A stretch of DNA of 64,000 nucleotides, from the NCBI GenBank assembly GCA_965646445.1, contig CBFFZW010000011.1, positions 7,156 to 71,155 on the forward strand. Reading direction: 5' to 3'. The stretch comes from UBA11524 sp965646445. Its GTDB lineage: Bacteria; Bacillota; Clostridia; Christensenellales; Aristaeellaceae. Position numbers and translations under genes: made by a program. The notes beneath the pieces were generated by a model. That model was not told the DNA's origin. It searched no databases and worked only from the letters and a program-made list of their open reading frames with translations. The number at the start of each line of letters is the position of its first letter. The stretch's first letter is position 1. Below are positions 6,251 to 14,405 of the stretch, one piece after another.

Positions 6251-7366
6251 ATGAAGAAGCTCATTTCTCTTCTGCTGGCGGTGACCATGCTGCTGGGCGT
6301 CGTTTCCCTGGCGAACGCTGAGGGCGCGGCCTATAAGGTGGCCATGATTACCGACTCCGGCGACATCACCGATCAGTCCTTCAACCAGACCACCTATGAA
6401 GCCTGCAAGGCCTTCTGCGAGGCCAACAATGTGGACTTCACCTACTTCAAGCCCGCCGGCGATTCCGACGCGGATCGTATTGCCATGGTGGACGCGGCGG
6501 TGGATGCTGGCTACAACGTGATCGTCATGCCCGGCTACCTGTTCGCCCCCGCCATCGCGGAGACGGCTGAACTGTACCCTGACGTGACCTACATCGCCCT
6601 GGATGTGTCCAAGGACGACCTGAACGGCGCCGGCCTGACCGAGATTCCCGCCAACGTGTACTGCGCTGTGTACCAGGAAGAGCTGTCCGGCTACATGGCT
6701 GGCTACGCCACTGTCAAGCTGGGCTACACCCACCTGGGCTTCCTGGGCGGCATGGCGGTTCCCGCGGTTGTCCGCTTCGGCTATGGCTATGTGCAGGGCG
6801 CTGACGCCGCCGCGCAGGAGCTGGGCGTGGACATTGCCATCGAGTGCGCTTACGGCAACCAGTTCTACGGTGACGCCGACATCACCGCCGCCATGGATAA
6901 CTGGTATCAGAACATGGGCGTGCAGGTGGTCTTCGCCTGCGGCGGCGGAATTTACACCTCCGCTGCTGAGGCTGCCGTGAAGGTGGAAGGCACCAAGGTC
7001 ATCGGCGTTGACACCGACCAGTCCTTCATCATCAACGAGCGCCAGGAGAACCTGACCCTGACTTCCGCCATGAAGGGCCTGGCCCCCACCGTCAATACCA
7101 TGCTGACCGAAACCGTGCTGAACAACAACTTCGCGGCCTTCGGCGGTAAGGTGGATACCCTGGGCCTGGTGTCCGAGAATCCCGCGGAGAACTATGTGCA
7201 GCTGCCCGCGGAAACCACCCTGTGGGGCGACGGCTTCACCGAGGAAGACTACAACGCGCTGGTCGGCAAGATGTTCCGGGGCGAGATCACCGTGTCCAAC
7301 GCCATTGACGCGATGCCCGCCGTCTCCGAGAAGACCACCGTGACTGACCACGGCAACCTGAAGTAA
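6251..7366 (+). CDS. BMP family nucleoside ABC transporter substrate-binding protein
   Basis: This 371-residue exported binding protein of the BMP/PnrA/TmpC family captures purine nucleosides for the transporter encoded downstream. Residues 1-23 form a signal peptide ending ANA, then AEG. The mature protein begins with YKVAMITDSGDITDQSFNQ, the family signature, and has the AGYNVIVMPGYLFAPAI and HLGFLGGMAVPAVVRFGYGY segments. There is no lipobox cysteine, so signal peptidase I cleavage is predicted. Most Gram-positive binding proteins of this family are lipoproteins, so how this one stays at the surface is unclear. Two terminators (7381-7456) separate it from the ATPase gene, which would give excess binding protein. 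The homologous Bacillus set is yufN-yufO-yufP-yufQ. Confidence 0.92.
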   Translation: MKKLISLLLAVTMLLGVVSLANAEGAAYKVAMITDSGDITDQSFNQTTYEACKAFCEANNVDFTYFKPAGDSDADRIAMVDAAVDAGYNVIVMPGYLFAPAIAETAELYPDVTYIALDVSKDDLNGAGLTEIPANVYCAVYQEELSGYMAGYATVKLGYTHLGFLGGMAVPAVVRFGYGYVQGADAAAQELGVDIAIECAYGNQFYGDADITAAMDNWYQNMGVQVVFACGGGIYTSAAEAAVKVEGTKVIGVDTDQSFIINERQENLTLTSAMKGLAPTVNTMLTETVLNNNFAAFGGKVDTLGLVSENPAENYVQLPAETTLWGDGFTEEDYNALVGKMFRGEITVSNAIDAMPAVSEKTTVTDHGNLK

Positions 7367-7380
7367 ACCGTTCATTCTCT

Positions 7381-7456
7381 CCGGGGATAGGGTCTGCCTG
7401 TCCCCGGACTTTTGACAAGAGCCCCGGCCTCCCTCCACGGAAGCGGGGGCTTTTGT
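7381..7456 (+). terminator. Two consecutive terminator hairpins after the BMP gene
   Basis: The first is TCCGGGGA / TCCCCGGA followed by CTTTTG (7381-7413). The second runs from AGCCCC to GGGGGCT followed by TTTTG (about 7423-7456). Partial read-through would set a lower level for the ATPase and permeases. Confidence 0.65.
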
Positions 7457-7531
7457 CAGAAGTTCGATTTTGTCCGGCGCCTGACGCCGACCGATACGAT
7501 CCGATAACTTTGCGTGTGGGAGGTATGCCTT

Positions 7532-9064
7532 TTGGAGAACCAATACGCCATTGAGATGCTCAACATCACCAAGAGATTCCCCGGCATCATCGCCAACGAC
7601 AACATCACATTGCAGCTGCGCAAGGGGGAAATCCATGCGCTGCTGGGAGAGAATGGCGCGGGCAAATCCACGCTGATGAGCGTGCTGTTCGGCCTGTATC
7701 AGCCGGAGGAGGGCGTCATCAAGAAGGACGGCCAGGTGGTGTCCATCAGGAATCCCAATGACGCCACGGCCCTGGGCATCGGCATGGTGCATCAGCATTT
7801 CAAGCTGGTGGAGTGCTTCACCGTGCTGGACAACATCATCATGGGCGTGGAGCCCACCAACAGGCTGGGCTTCCTGCAAAAGAAAGAGGCCCGCAGGAAG
7901 GTGCTGGAGCTCTCGAAGCGCTACGGCCTGCAGGTGGACCCGGACGCGAAGATTGAGGACATCACTGTGGGCATGCAGCAGCGCACCGAGATCCTCAAAA
8001 TGCTCTACCGGGACAATGAAATCCTGATTTTCGACGAGCCCACCGCCGTGCTGACGCCCCAGGAGATCGACGAATTGATGGCCATCATGCGCAGCCTGGC
8101 GGCGGAGGGCAAGTCCATCCTGTTCATCTCCCACAAGCTGGCGGAGATCATGGCGGTGGCGGATCGCTGCTCCGTGCTGCGCAAGGGCAAATACATCGGC
8201 ACGGTGGACACCAAGGATACCACCACCGCCGCGCTGTCCGCCATGATGGTGGGCCGGGACGTGAACTTCCATGTGGCCAAGGAGCCCAAAACGCCCGGCG
8301 ACGTTATCCTCAAGGTGGAGAACATGACCGTGGCCTCCAAGGCCCACAGAAACAACGCGGTGAAGGGTGTGTCCTTTGAGGTGCGGGCGGGCGAAATCGT
8401 TGCCATCGCGGGCATTGACGGCAACGGCCAGACCGAGCTGGTCTACGGCCTTACCGGCCTGGAGCCCCTGACGGAGGGCAAGATCACCATGATGGGCAAG
8501 GACATCACCAAGTCCTCCATCCGGGAGCGCTCCGTGGGCGGAATGAGCCACATCCCCGAGGATCGTCACAAGCATGGCCTGGTGCTGGACTACACCCTCG
8601 AAGACAACATCGTCCTTCAGCGGTACTTTGAGCCGGAGTTCACCAGGCACGGCTTCCTTCAGCGCAAGAACATCCGCCGGTACGCCGAGCGGCTGATCGA
8701 GCAGTACGACATCCGTTCCGGCCAGGGTCCGGCGACCATGGCCCGCAGCATGTCCGGCGGCAATCAGCAAAAGGCCATCGTGGCCCGGGAGATCGACCGC
8801 GACCCGCGGCTGCTCATCGCCGTCCAGCCCACCCGCGGCCTGGACGTGGGCGCCATTGAGTACATTCACCGGCAGATCGTGGCCGAGCGGGACGCCGGCA
8901 AGGCGGTGCTGCTGGTTTCCCTCGAATTGGATGAGGTCATGGACGTATCCGACCGCATCCTGGTGATGTACGAGGGCGAGATTGTGGGCGAGCTGAATCC
9001 CAAGGAGACCACGGCGGAAGAGATGGGCCTGTACATGGCAGGTGCCAAGAGAAGGGAGATGTGA
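7532..9064 (+). CDS. Nucleoside ABC transporter ATP-binding protein (two ABC domains)
   Basis: This 510-residue cytoplasmic ATPase carries two fused nucleotide-binding domains and energises the BMP-type transporter. Domain 1 has Walker A GENGAGKST, the signature region DITVGMQQRTEIL and Walker B ILIFDEPTAVLTP. Domain 2 has a weakened Walker A (GIDGNGQTE), signature MSGGNQQKAIVAREI and a Walker B without its acidic residues (LLIAVQPTRGLD), typical of RbsA/YufO-like tandem ATPases in which the second site is degenerate. The start is probably the TTG at 7532, which has GGGAGG 7-8 bp upstream and gives MENQYAIEMLNITKRFPG; a GTG at 7514 in the same frame lies inside the ribosome site and is less likely. 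The permease genes follow 3 bp later. Confidence 0.93.
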   Translation: MENQYAIEMLNITKRFPGIIANDNITLQLRKGEIHALLGENGAGKSTLMSVLFGLYQPEEGVIKKDGQVVSIRNPNDATALGIGMVHQHFKLVECFTVLDNIIMGVEPTNRLGFLQKKEARRKVLELSKRYGLQVDPDAKIEDITVGMQQRTEILKMLYRDNEILIFDEPTAVLTPQEIDELMAIMRSLAAEGKSILFISHKLAEIMAVADRCSVLRKGKYIGTVDTKDTTTAALSAMMVGRDVNFHVAKEPKTPGDVILKVENMTVASKAHRNNAVKGVSFEVRAGEIVAIAGIDGNGQTELVYGLTGLEPLTEGKITMMGKDITKSSIRERSVGGMSHIPEDRHKHGLVLDYTLEDNIVLQRYFEPEFTRHGFLQRKNIRRYAERLIEQYDIRSGQGPATMARSMSGGNQQKAIVAREIDRDPRLLIAVQPTRGLDVGAIEYIHRQIVAERDAGKAVLLVSLELDEVMDVSDRILVMYEGEIVGELNPKETTAEEMGLYMAGAKRREM

Positions 9065-9067
9065 CCC

Positions 9068-10195
9068 ATGGAAGCGAAAAAGCGCACCCCTTTCCTGCGC
9101 AATCCTTCGGTGCAGGCGCTGCTGGCGTCGCTGCTGTGCATTCTGCTGGGGCTGGTGGTCGGCTACATCGCGCTGCTGATTATCAATCCTGCCGGGGCCT
9201 GGGGTGCCATCACCGTGATTCTGAAGAACTTCTGGCAGTACAGTTCCCAGGCGGCGCAGCTGCGCTATCTGGGCAGCACGCTGGTGAAGGCGGCGCCCCT
9301 GGCCATGTGCAGCCTGTCGGTGCTGTTCGCCTATAAGGTGGGGCTGTTCAACATCGGCGCGGCGGGCCAGTATGTGGTGGGCGCGGGAGCGTCGCTGTAC
9401 TGCGCGCTGGCCTGGCACCTGCCCTGGTATGTGTGCATGCTGGCGGCGGCGCTGGCCGGGGCGCTGTGGGGTGCCATCTCCGGTGCGCTGAAGGCTTACC
9501 GCAACGTCAATGAGGTCATCTCCTGCATCATGCTCAACTGGATCGGGCTGTATCTGGTCAATACGCTGTTGTCCGCAGTGAAGGATCCTGCCAGCCCCTA
9601 TACGCTGAAGCTGAACAACGCCAATCCCGCCGCGCTGATTCCCTCCCTGGGGCTGGGGCAGCTCTTCAGCAAAAACCGCAACGTGACCATCGCCATCCCC
9701 TTGGCCATCATCATAGCCGTGGTGATCTGGGTGCTGCTGAACAAGACCCGCCTGGGCTATGAGCTCAAGGCCACGGGCCTGAACAAGAACGCGGCCCGGT
9801 ACAGCGGCATGCGGGAGAAGTACAACACCATCCTGACCATGGCCATCGCCGGGGCGCTGGCGGGCCTGGGCGCGGCGATGTTCTTCCTTTCGGGCTTCGA
9901 GGAGTGGGCGGTGACCCAGTCCGCCGTGCCGGCCATGGGCTTCAACGGCATTGCCGCCGCCTTCCTGGGCGGACTGCATCCCATCGGCGCGCTGTTCTCC
10001 TCCTTCTTCATCCAGCACATCACCGCCGGCGGCGCGTACATCGACATGACCATGTATTCCTCCCAGATTTCCGATTTTATCTCCGCGATGATTATCTACC
10101 TGTGCGGCTTTGTGCTGTTCTTCAAGCACTTCCTGAACAGATGGCTGGATCGCCGGGATGAAATGAAGCTGCGGAAGGAGGCTGAGAAGAAATGA
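9068..10195 (+). CDS. Nucleoside ABC transporter permease 1 (YufP/NupP-like)
   Basis: This 375-residue membrane protein of the BPD_transp_2 permease family has about nine hydrophobic spans, from LLASLLCILLGLVVGYIALL near residue 15 to the C-terminal IYLCGFVLFFKHFL. The family motif region ELKATGLNKNAARYSGM and GFNGIAAAFLGGLHPIGALFSS (about residues 230-310) match the YufP/NupP type. It starts 3 bp after the ATPase gene and overlaps the second permease by 4 bp (ATGA), so the three are translationally coupled. With its partner it forms the heterodimeric channel for nucleosides; guanosine and related purines are the family precedent. Confidence 0.93.
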   Translation: MEAKKRTPFLRNPSVQALLASLLCILLGLVVGYIALLIINPAGAWGAITVILKNFWQYSSQAAQLRYLGSTLVKAAPLAMCSLSVLFAYKVGLFNIGAAGQYVVGAGASLYCALAWHLPWYVCMLAAALAGALWGAISGALKAYRNVNEVISCIMLNWIGLYLVNTLLSAVKDPASPYTLKLNNANPAALIPSLGLGQLFSKNRNVTIAIPLAIIIAVVIWVLLNKTRLGYELKATGLNKNAARYSGMREKYNTILTMAIAGALAGLGAAMFFLSGFEEWAVTQSAVPAMGFNGIAAAFLGGLHPIGALFSSFFIQHITAGGAYIDMTMYSSQISDFISAMIIYLCGFVLFFKHFLNRWLDRRDEMKLRKEAEKK

Positions 10196-11133
10196 CGCTG
10201 CTGATTCAATACATGCTGCTGTTCGCGGCGGTGCTGCTGCTGGTGGCGCTGGGCGGCTGCTTCTCCGAGCATTCCGGCGTGATTAACATCGGCCTGGAGG
10301 GCATCATGGTGTTCGGTGCGCTGGGCGGCGCGCTGGTAATGAAGTACCTGTCGGCGGGCGCCTCCGCGCTGACGGTCATCGCCCTGTCCATATTGGCCTC
10401 CATGCTGCTGGGCATGCTGTATTCATTGCTGCTGGCGGTGGCGGCCATCAACTTCAAGGCGGATCAGACCCTGGTCGGCACGGCCATGAACCTGCTGGGC
10501 ACGGCGGCGGCCACGGTCATCGTCAAGGCCATCAACACCGCGGAAAACGCGGCCAACGTGTCCTCGGCCATTCAGTACATCGAGGCCAAGAAGGCCTTCC
10601 TGGTGAACATCAACGGCTTTGAGTTCAACTGGTTCATGCTCCTGGCGGTGATCCTCCTGGCGGTCTCCTATGTGCTGCTGTACAAGACGAAGTTCGGCCT
10701 CCGCCTGCAGGCCTGCGGCGAGCATCCCCAGGCGGCGGATTCCGTGGGCATCAATGTGTATAAGATGCGCTACGTCGGCGTGATGATCTCCGGCATCCTG
10801 GGCGGCGTGGGCGGCCTGGTGTACATCACCGCAGGCGTCAGCGAGTGGAAGTTTGAGAACGGCGTGGCAGGCTTCGGCTTCCTGGCCCTGGCAGTGATGA
10901 TCTTCGGTCAGTGGAAGCCCCTGCGCATCGCCCTGGCGGCGCTGCTGTTCGGCTTGTTCCGCTCCCTGAGCAACGTGTACACGGGCTTTGAATTCCTGGC
11001 CAGCCTGAACCTGCCGGGCACCGTGTACAACATGCTGCCCTACATCATTTCGCTGATTGTGCTGACCTTGACCAGCAAGAAGTCCGCCGCCCCGAAGGCG
11101 GAGGGCATTCCCTACGATCAGGGGTCACGGTAA
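10192..11133 (+). CDS. Nucleoside ABC transporter permease 2 (YufQ/NupQ-like)
   Basis: This 313-residue membrane permease is the smaller partner of the upstream gene, with eight or nine spans. The N-terminal segment FSEHSGVINIGLEGIMVFGALGG is the conserved first-loop motif of the family, and RLQACGEHPQAADSVGINVYKMRY corresponds to the coupling-helix region that contacts the ATPase. The start ATG overlaps the previous stop as ATGA. The gene ends at a strong terminator (11144-11174), closing the transporter unit before the purine operon promoter. Confidence 0.93.
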   Translation: MTLLIQYMLLFAAVLLLVALGGCFSEHSGVINIGLEGIMVFGALGGALVMKYLSAGASALTVIALSILASMLLGMLYSLLLAVAAINFKADQTLVGTAMNLLGTAAATVIVKAINTAENAANVSSAIQYIEAKKAFLVNINGFEFNWFMLLAVILLAVSYVLLYKTKFGLRLQACGEHPQAADSVGINVYKMRYVGVMISGILGGVGGLVYITAGVSEWKFENGVAGFGFLALAVMIFGQWKPLRIALAALLFGLFRSLSNVYTGFEFLASLNLPGTVYNMLPYIISLIVLTLTSKKSAAPKAEGIPYDQGSR

Positions 11134-11143
11134 AGCCTTCATT

Positions 11144-11174
11144 CCTGCCCCGCTTATCCGGGGCGGGATTTTTT
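11144..11174 (+). terminator. Intrinsic terminator of the nucleoside transporter unit
   Basis: A 9-bp stem CCTGCCCCG / CGGGGCGGG (one G-U pair) with loop CTTATC is followed by ATTTTTT. Confidence 0.85.
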
Positions 11175-11451
11175 GTATGCTGAAAAAGGCGAACATTCTG
11201 CGGAAAGCCGAACAAAGTCAAGATCGGGGGGACGAAACATCCGCACTATTGGAACTGGGAAAATTTGTCCTGCCTGGGGATGAGACGGCAGAAAATGAAG
11301 GAATGGAGCGGAAAATGACACCTGAAAGCGGCGAATACGCAGGAAATCAGTCAAAAAGGACGGACTGCTGTCGAAAATCGCCGTCCGCTCCCCATATTGG
11401 ACAAAAGTCAAACAATACAGGAACAAGTCGGAAAAATGTTCGGAATATGGC
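11175..11451. other. Gene-free gap before the purine promoter
   Basis: About 280 bp of AT-richer sequence in which no credible gene, riboswitch core or repeat was recognised. An open frame of 92 codons has no family resemblance and a poor composition. Confidence 0.5.
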
Positions 11452-11480
11452 TTGACGGCGCTGCCCGCTTATGGTATGAT
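11452..11480 (+). promoter_or_regulatory. Sigma-A promoter of the purine operon
   Basis: The -35 TTGACG (11452-11457), an exact 17-bp spacer and the -10 TATGAT (11475-11480) predict a transcript start near 11487, only about 23 nt before the leader ORF start codon. No PurR box was identified with confidence. Confidence 0.75.
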
Positions 11481-11509
11481 GGTTCCGTTGTCCGAAAGGA
11501 GGGAGCGCC

Positions 11510-11665
11510 GTGCTGGGGCAGTTTCAGTGTTCAATGCTGGGGCAGGGCGCCGTCTGTATTTCGGGCGGCCATCACCATGGCGGTAACACAAAGAGCGTGG
11601 CAGGCGCAACAGGCTTGCCAGGCTCTTTTCTTGTTCAGGCACCGTGGAAAGGAAGGAAAGCATGA
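11510..11665 (+). CDS. Leader ORF of the purine operon, translationally coupled to purE
   Basis: A 51-codon ORF starts at GTG (11510-11512) with a near-perfect ribosome site AAAGGAGGG 6 bp upstream, and ends TGA (11663-11665), overlapping the purE ATG as ATGA. It encodes a glycine-rich peptide (11 Gly) that begins MLGQFQCSMLGQGAVCISGG, so the four-residue MLGQ is repeated eight codons later, and then has GGHHHGG. It contains the terminator-like hairpin 11592-11632, so a translating ribosome would cover or melt that hairpin. Position and signals fit a leader peptide controlling purE by attenuation or coupling, but a functional small protein is possible. I do not recognise the sequence. Confidence 0.55.
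   Translation: MLGQFQCSMLGQGAVCISGGHHHGGNTKSVAGATGLPGSFLVQAPWKGRKA
11592..11632 (+). terminator. Attenuator-like terminator inside the purE leader
   Basis: AGAGC-G-TGGCA pairs with TGCCA-G-GCTCT around a GC-rich loop, then TTTTCTT. It lies within the leader ORF, 30 bp before purE. The position before the first enzyme gene suggests conditional termination. Confidence 0.55.
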
Positions 11666-12147
11666 AAAAGGTTGCAGTCATCATGGGCAGCGACAGCGAT
11701 CTGCCCGTGCTCAAGGGGGCCTTTGAGCAGCTGAAAAAGCTGGATATTCCCTTTGAGGCCCATGTTTATTCCGCGCACCGCACGCCCGTGGAGGCGGCGG
11801 CGTTCGCCAAGGCGGCCCGGGAAAACGGCTTCGGCGTGGTGATCGCCGCCGCGGGCAAGGCCGCGCACCTGGCGGGGGCCATCGCGGCGCAGACGACCCT
11901 GCCGGTGATCGGCATCCCGGTGAAATCCTCGACCCTGGACGGCCTGGACGCCCTGCTGTCCACCGTGCAGATGCCCAGCGGCATGCCCGTGGCCACCGTG
12001 GCCATTGACGGCGCGGCCAACGCAGCGCTGCTGGCGGCCCAGATCCTCGCCGTGGAAGACGCGGCCCTGGCCGAAAGGCTGAACGCCCTGCGCCAGGCGC
12101 AGCACGACGCCGTGCTGGCCAAGGACGCGGCGCTGGCCATTGACTGA
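11662..12147 (+). CDS. purE: N5-carboxyaminoimidazole ribonucleotide mutase PurE
   Basis: This 161-residue enzyme catalyses carboxyl transfer in step 6 of purine synthesis, giving CAIR. MGSDSDLPVL is the phosphate-binding start and YSAHRTP carries the catalytic His, both typical of class I PurE. The middle motif reads AAAGKAAHLAGAIAAQT where most class I enzymes have AGGAAHLPGM, so this site is slightly unusual. No purK is present in this window, so the N5-CAIR synthase is either elsewhere or not needed. The start ATG overlaps the leader ORF stop and has GGAAGGAAAG upstream; an in-frame GTG at 11644 is less likely. It is the first structural gene of a nine-gene purine operon. Confidence 0.95.
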   Translation: MKKVAVIMGSDSDLPVLKGAFEQLKKLDIPFEAHVYSAHRTPVEAAAFAKAARENGFGVVIAAAGKAAHLAGAIAAQTTLPVIGIPVKSSTLDGLDALLSTVQMPSGMPVATVAIDGAANAALLAAQILAVEDAALAERLNALRQAQHDAVLAKDAALAID

Positions 12148-12203
12148 ACCTGTACCCCTTATCCCTTGATGAAAGCGAACGATAACGAAGGAGGAACATT
12201 TCC

Positions 12204-12914
12204 ATGAAGAAGCTGCAGCAGCTCTATGAAGGCAAGGCCAAGAAGGTTTTCGCGACGGATGATCCCGGCGTGGTGCTGGTGGACTACAAGGACGACGCCA
12301 CCGCCTTCAACGGGCTGAAGAAGGGCACCATCCTGGGCAAGGGCGTCATCAACAACCGCGTGACCAATTTCCTGATGCAGATGCTGGAAAAGAACGGCAT
12401 CCCCACCCACTATATCGAGGAGATTTCCGACCGGGAGACCCTGGTGAAGAAGGTCACCATCGTGCCCCTGGAGGTGATCGTGCGCAACATCGCCGCCGGC
12501 AGCCTGAGCAAGCGCCTGGGCCTGCCTGAGGGCACCAAGCTGAAGAAGACCGTCCTGGAATACTGCTACAAGGACGACGAGCTGGGCGACCCCATGGTGA
12601 ACGAGTACCACATCATGGCCATGGACTGGGTCAGCAAGCCCACGCTGGACAAGATTGCCGAGTACGCCCTCAAGATCAACAGCCTGCTGACGGCCTTCCT
12701 GGCCCAGAGCGACATCGAGCTGATCGACTTCAAGCTGGAATTCGGCATGACGATGGACGGCACGCTGGTGCTGGCGGATGAGATCAGCCCCGACACCTGC
12801 CGCTTCTGGGACAGCAAGACCCACGAAAAGCTGGACAAGGATCGTTTCCGCAGGGACATGGGCGGCGTGGAGGATGCCTATCAGGAGATCCTCAAGCGCC
12901 TGATGGGAGAGTAA
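12204..12914 (+). CDS. purC: SAICAR synthetase PurC
   Basis: This 236-residue enzyme joins CAIR and aspartate with ATP to give SAICAR. The N-terminus KKLQQLYEGKAKKVF is the family start, with the ATP-site lysines. VPLEVIVRNIAAGS and the DFKLEFG, LVLADEISPDTCRFWD block are the PurC signatures. Its ribosome site is AAGGAGG. purF follows 2 bp later, which implies tight coupling. Length and domains are normal. Confidence 0.97.
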   Translation: MKKLQQLYEGKAKKVFATDDPGVVLVDYKDDATAFNGLKKGTILGKGVINNRVTNFLMQMLEKNGIPTHYIEEISDRETLVKKVTIVPLEVIVRNIAAGSLSKRLGLPEGTKLKKTVLEYCYKDDELGDPMVNEYHIMAMDWVSKPTLDKIAEYALKINSLLTAFLAQSDIELIDFKLEFGMTMDGTLVLADEISPDTCRFWDSKTHEKLDKDRFRRDMGGVEDAYQEILKRLMGE

Positions 12915-12916
12915 GC

Positions 12917-14380
12917 ATGGAAGATTATACGATGGCGGACTGGGATGACCTGCCCTTTGACAAGCTCCATGAGGAGTGCGGCGTCTTCGGCATTTACCAC
13001 AGGGGCGAGGCGGACAACCTGGCCTCCGACGTGTATCACGCGCTGTATGCCCTTCAGCACCGGGGTCAGGAGAGCTGCGGCATTGCCGTCAACCGGGACG
13101 GCGTCATCACCTGCCACAAGGACGTGGGCCTGGTGAACGATGTCTTCAGCGCGGATGTGCTGGGCAAGATGAACAGAGGCCAGCTGGCCGTGGGCCATTG
13201 CCGCTATGCCACCACCGGCACCCTCAACCGCAACAACGCCCAGCCCATGCTGGTCAATCACCGCAAGGGCACCATGGCCCTGTGCCATAACGGCAACCTG
13301 ACCAACGCCTTCCAGCTGCGGGAGGGCCTGGAGGAGCAGGGCGCCATCTTCCACACCACCTCGGATACGGAGGTTATCGCCTACATCATCACCCAGCAGC
13401 GGCTGAAGTGCGCTTCCATCGAGGAGGCGGTGCTGGCGGCCATGGGTCAGCTGGAAGGCGCCTATTCCCTGGTGATGATGAGCTCCACCAAACTTATTGC
13501 CGCCCGGGATCCCCACGGCTTCCGCCCGCTGTGCATGGGTCATATTGGCGAGGACGTGGTGTTCGCCTCGGAATCCTGCGCGCTGGATGCCGTGGGCGCC
13601 ACCTTCGACCGGGACATCGAGGCCGGCGAGGTGGTGGTGGTCAGCCCGGAGGGCGTCAAGTCCTACAAGCTGGAAAACGCCAGGCATGACGGCATGTGTG
13701 TCTTCGAGTACATCTATTTCGCGCGGCCCGACAGCGTGGTGGACGGCAGCTCCGTCCACGAGGCTAGGGTGCGCGCCGGTTCCTTCCTGGCCCTGGAGCA
13801 CCCGGTGCAGGCGGATGTGGTTATCGGTGTGCCGGATTCCGGCCTGGACGCCGCCATCGGCTTTGCCCGGCAGAGCGGCATCCCCTACGGCCTGGGCTTC
13901 ATCAAGAACAAGTATATCGGCCGCACGTTCATCCAGCCGGAGCAGAAGCAGCGGCAGAACGCCGTGCGCATCAAGCTCAACGTCATTTCCGAGACGGTGC
14001 GGGGCAAGCGGGTGGTCATGGTGGACGATTCCCTGGTGCGCGGCACCACCTCGGCCCGCATCGTCAGGCTGCTGCGGGAGGCGGGAGCCACGGAGGTGCA
14101 TGTGCGCCTGTCGGCGCCGCCCTTTACCCACCCCTGCTTCTTCGGCACGGATGTGGATTCCACCGACGGCCTGATCGCGGCGAAGCACAGCCATGAGGAG
14201 ATCTGCCGGATCATCGGCGCGGATTCCATCGGCTTTTTGTCCCTGGATGCCTGCGACAAGCTGGCCGCCCACAGCCACTGCGGCTTCTGCAAGGGCTGCT
14301 TCACGGGGGAATATCCCGTCAGCGTGCCCTGCGAGAAGGCCAAGCATCGGTTTGAACAGCCCCTTTTCGGGCGGGAATGA
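12917..14380 (+). CDS. purF: Amidophosphoribosyltransferase PurF
   Basis: This 487-residue enzyme commits PRPP to purine synthesis by replacing pyrophosphate with ammonia from glutamine. A 20-residue leader precedes Cys21 (HEECGVFGIYHRG), the N-terminal nucleophile exposed after propeptide cleavage. The glutaminase half has ALQHRGQESCGIAV and GHCRYATTG; the phosphoribosyl half has the PRPP loop VVMVDDSLVRGTTSARIV. C-terminal cysteines in LDACDKLAAHSHCGFCKGC are placed to bind the Fe4S4 cluster of the Bacillus-type, oxygen-sensitive enzyme, in keeping with an anaerobe. Confidence 0.97.
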   Translation: MEDYTMADWDDLPFDKLHEECGVFGIYHRGEADNLASDVYHALYALQHRGQESCGIAVNRDGVITCHKDVGLVNDVFSADVLGKMNRGQLAVGHCRYATTGTLNRNNAQPMLVNHRKGTMALCHNGNLTNAFQLREGLEEQGAIFHTTSDTEVIAYIITQQRLKCASIEEAVLAAMGQLEGAYSLVMMSSTKLIAARDPHGFRPLCMGHIGEDVVFASESCALDAVGATFDRDIEAGEVVVVSPEGVKSYKLENARHDGMCVFEYIYFARPDSVVDGSSVHEARVRAGSFLALEHPVQADVVIGVPDSGLDAAIGFARQSGIPYGLGFIKNKYIGRTFIQPEQKQRQNAVRIKLNVISETVRGKRVVMVDDSLVRGTTSARIVRLLREAGATEVHVRLSAPPFTHPCFFGTDVDSTDGLIAAKHSHEEICRIIGADSIGFLSLDACDKLAAHSHCGFCKGCFTGEYPVSVPCEKAKHRFEQPLFGRE

Positions 14381-14405
14381 TCCAACATACGCAAGGAGAA
14401 ACGAT

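Noticed and set aside
6224..10129. 1301-codon open frame on the minus strand opposite the nucleoside transporter genes
   Set aside because: It mirrors well-supported genes with family motifs on the plus strand. The peptide is rich in His, Gly and Gln, as expected for the antisense of GC-rich codons, and has no ribosome site or domain.
11177..11455. 92-codon open frame between the transporter terminator and the purine promoter
   Set aside because: No ribosome site, no recognisable family, and low-complexity hydrophilic sequence.
11481..11661. Purine, PRPP or ZTP riboswitch in the purE leader
   Set aside because: None of the conserved cores I know could be matched; the leader is better explained by the coupled ORF and hairpin. 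A covariance-model search would decide.
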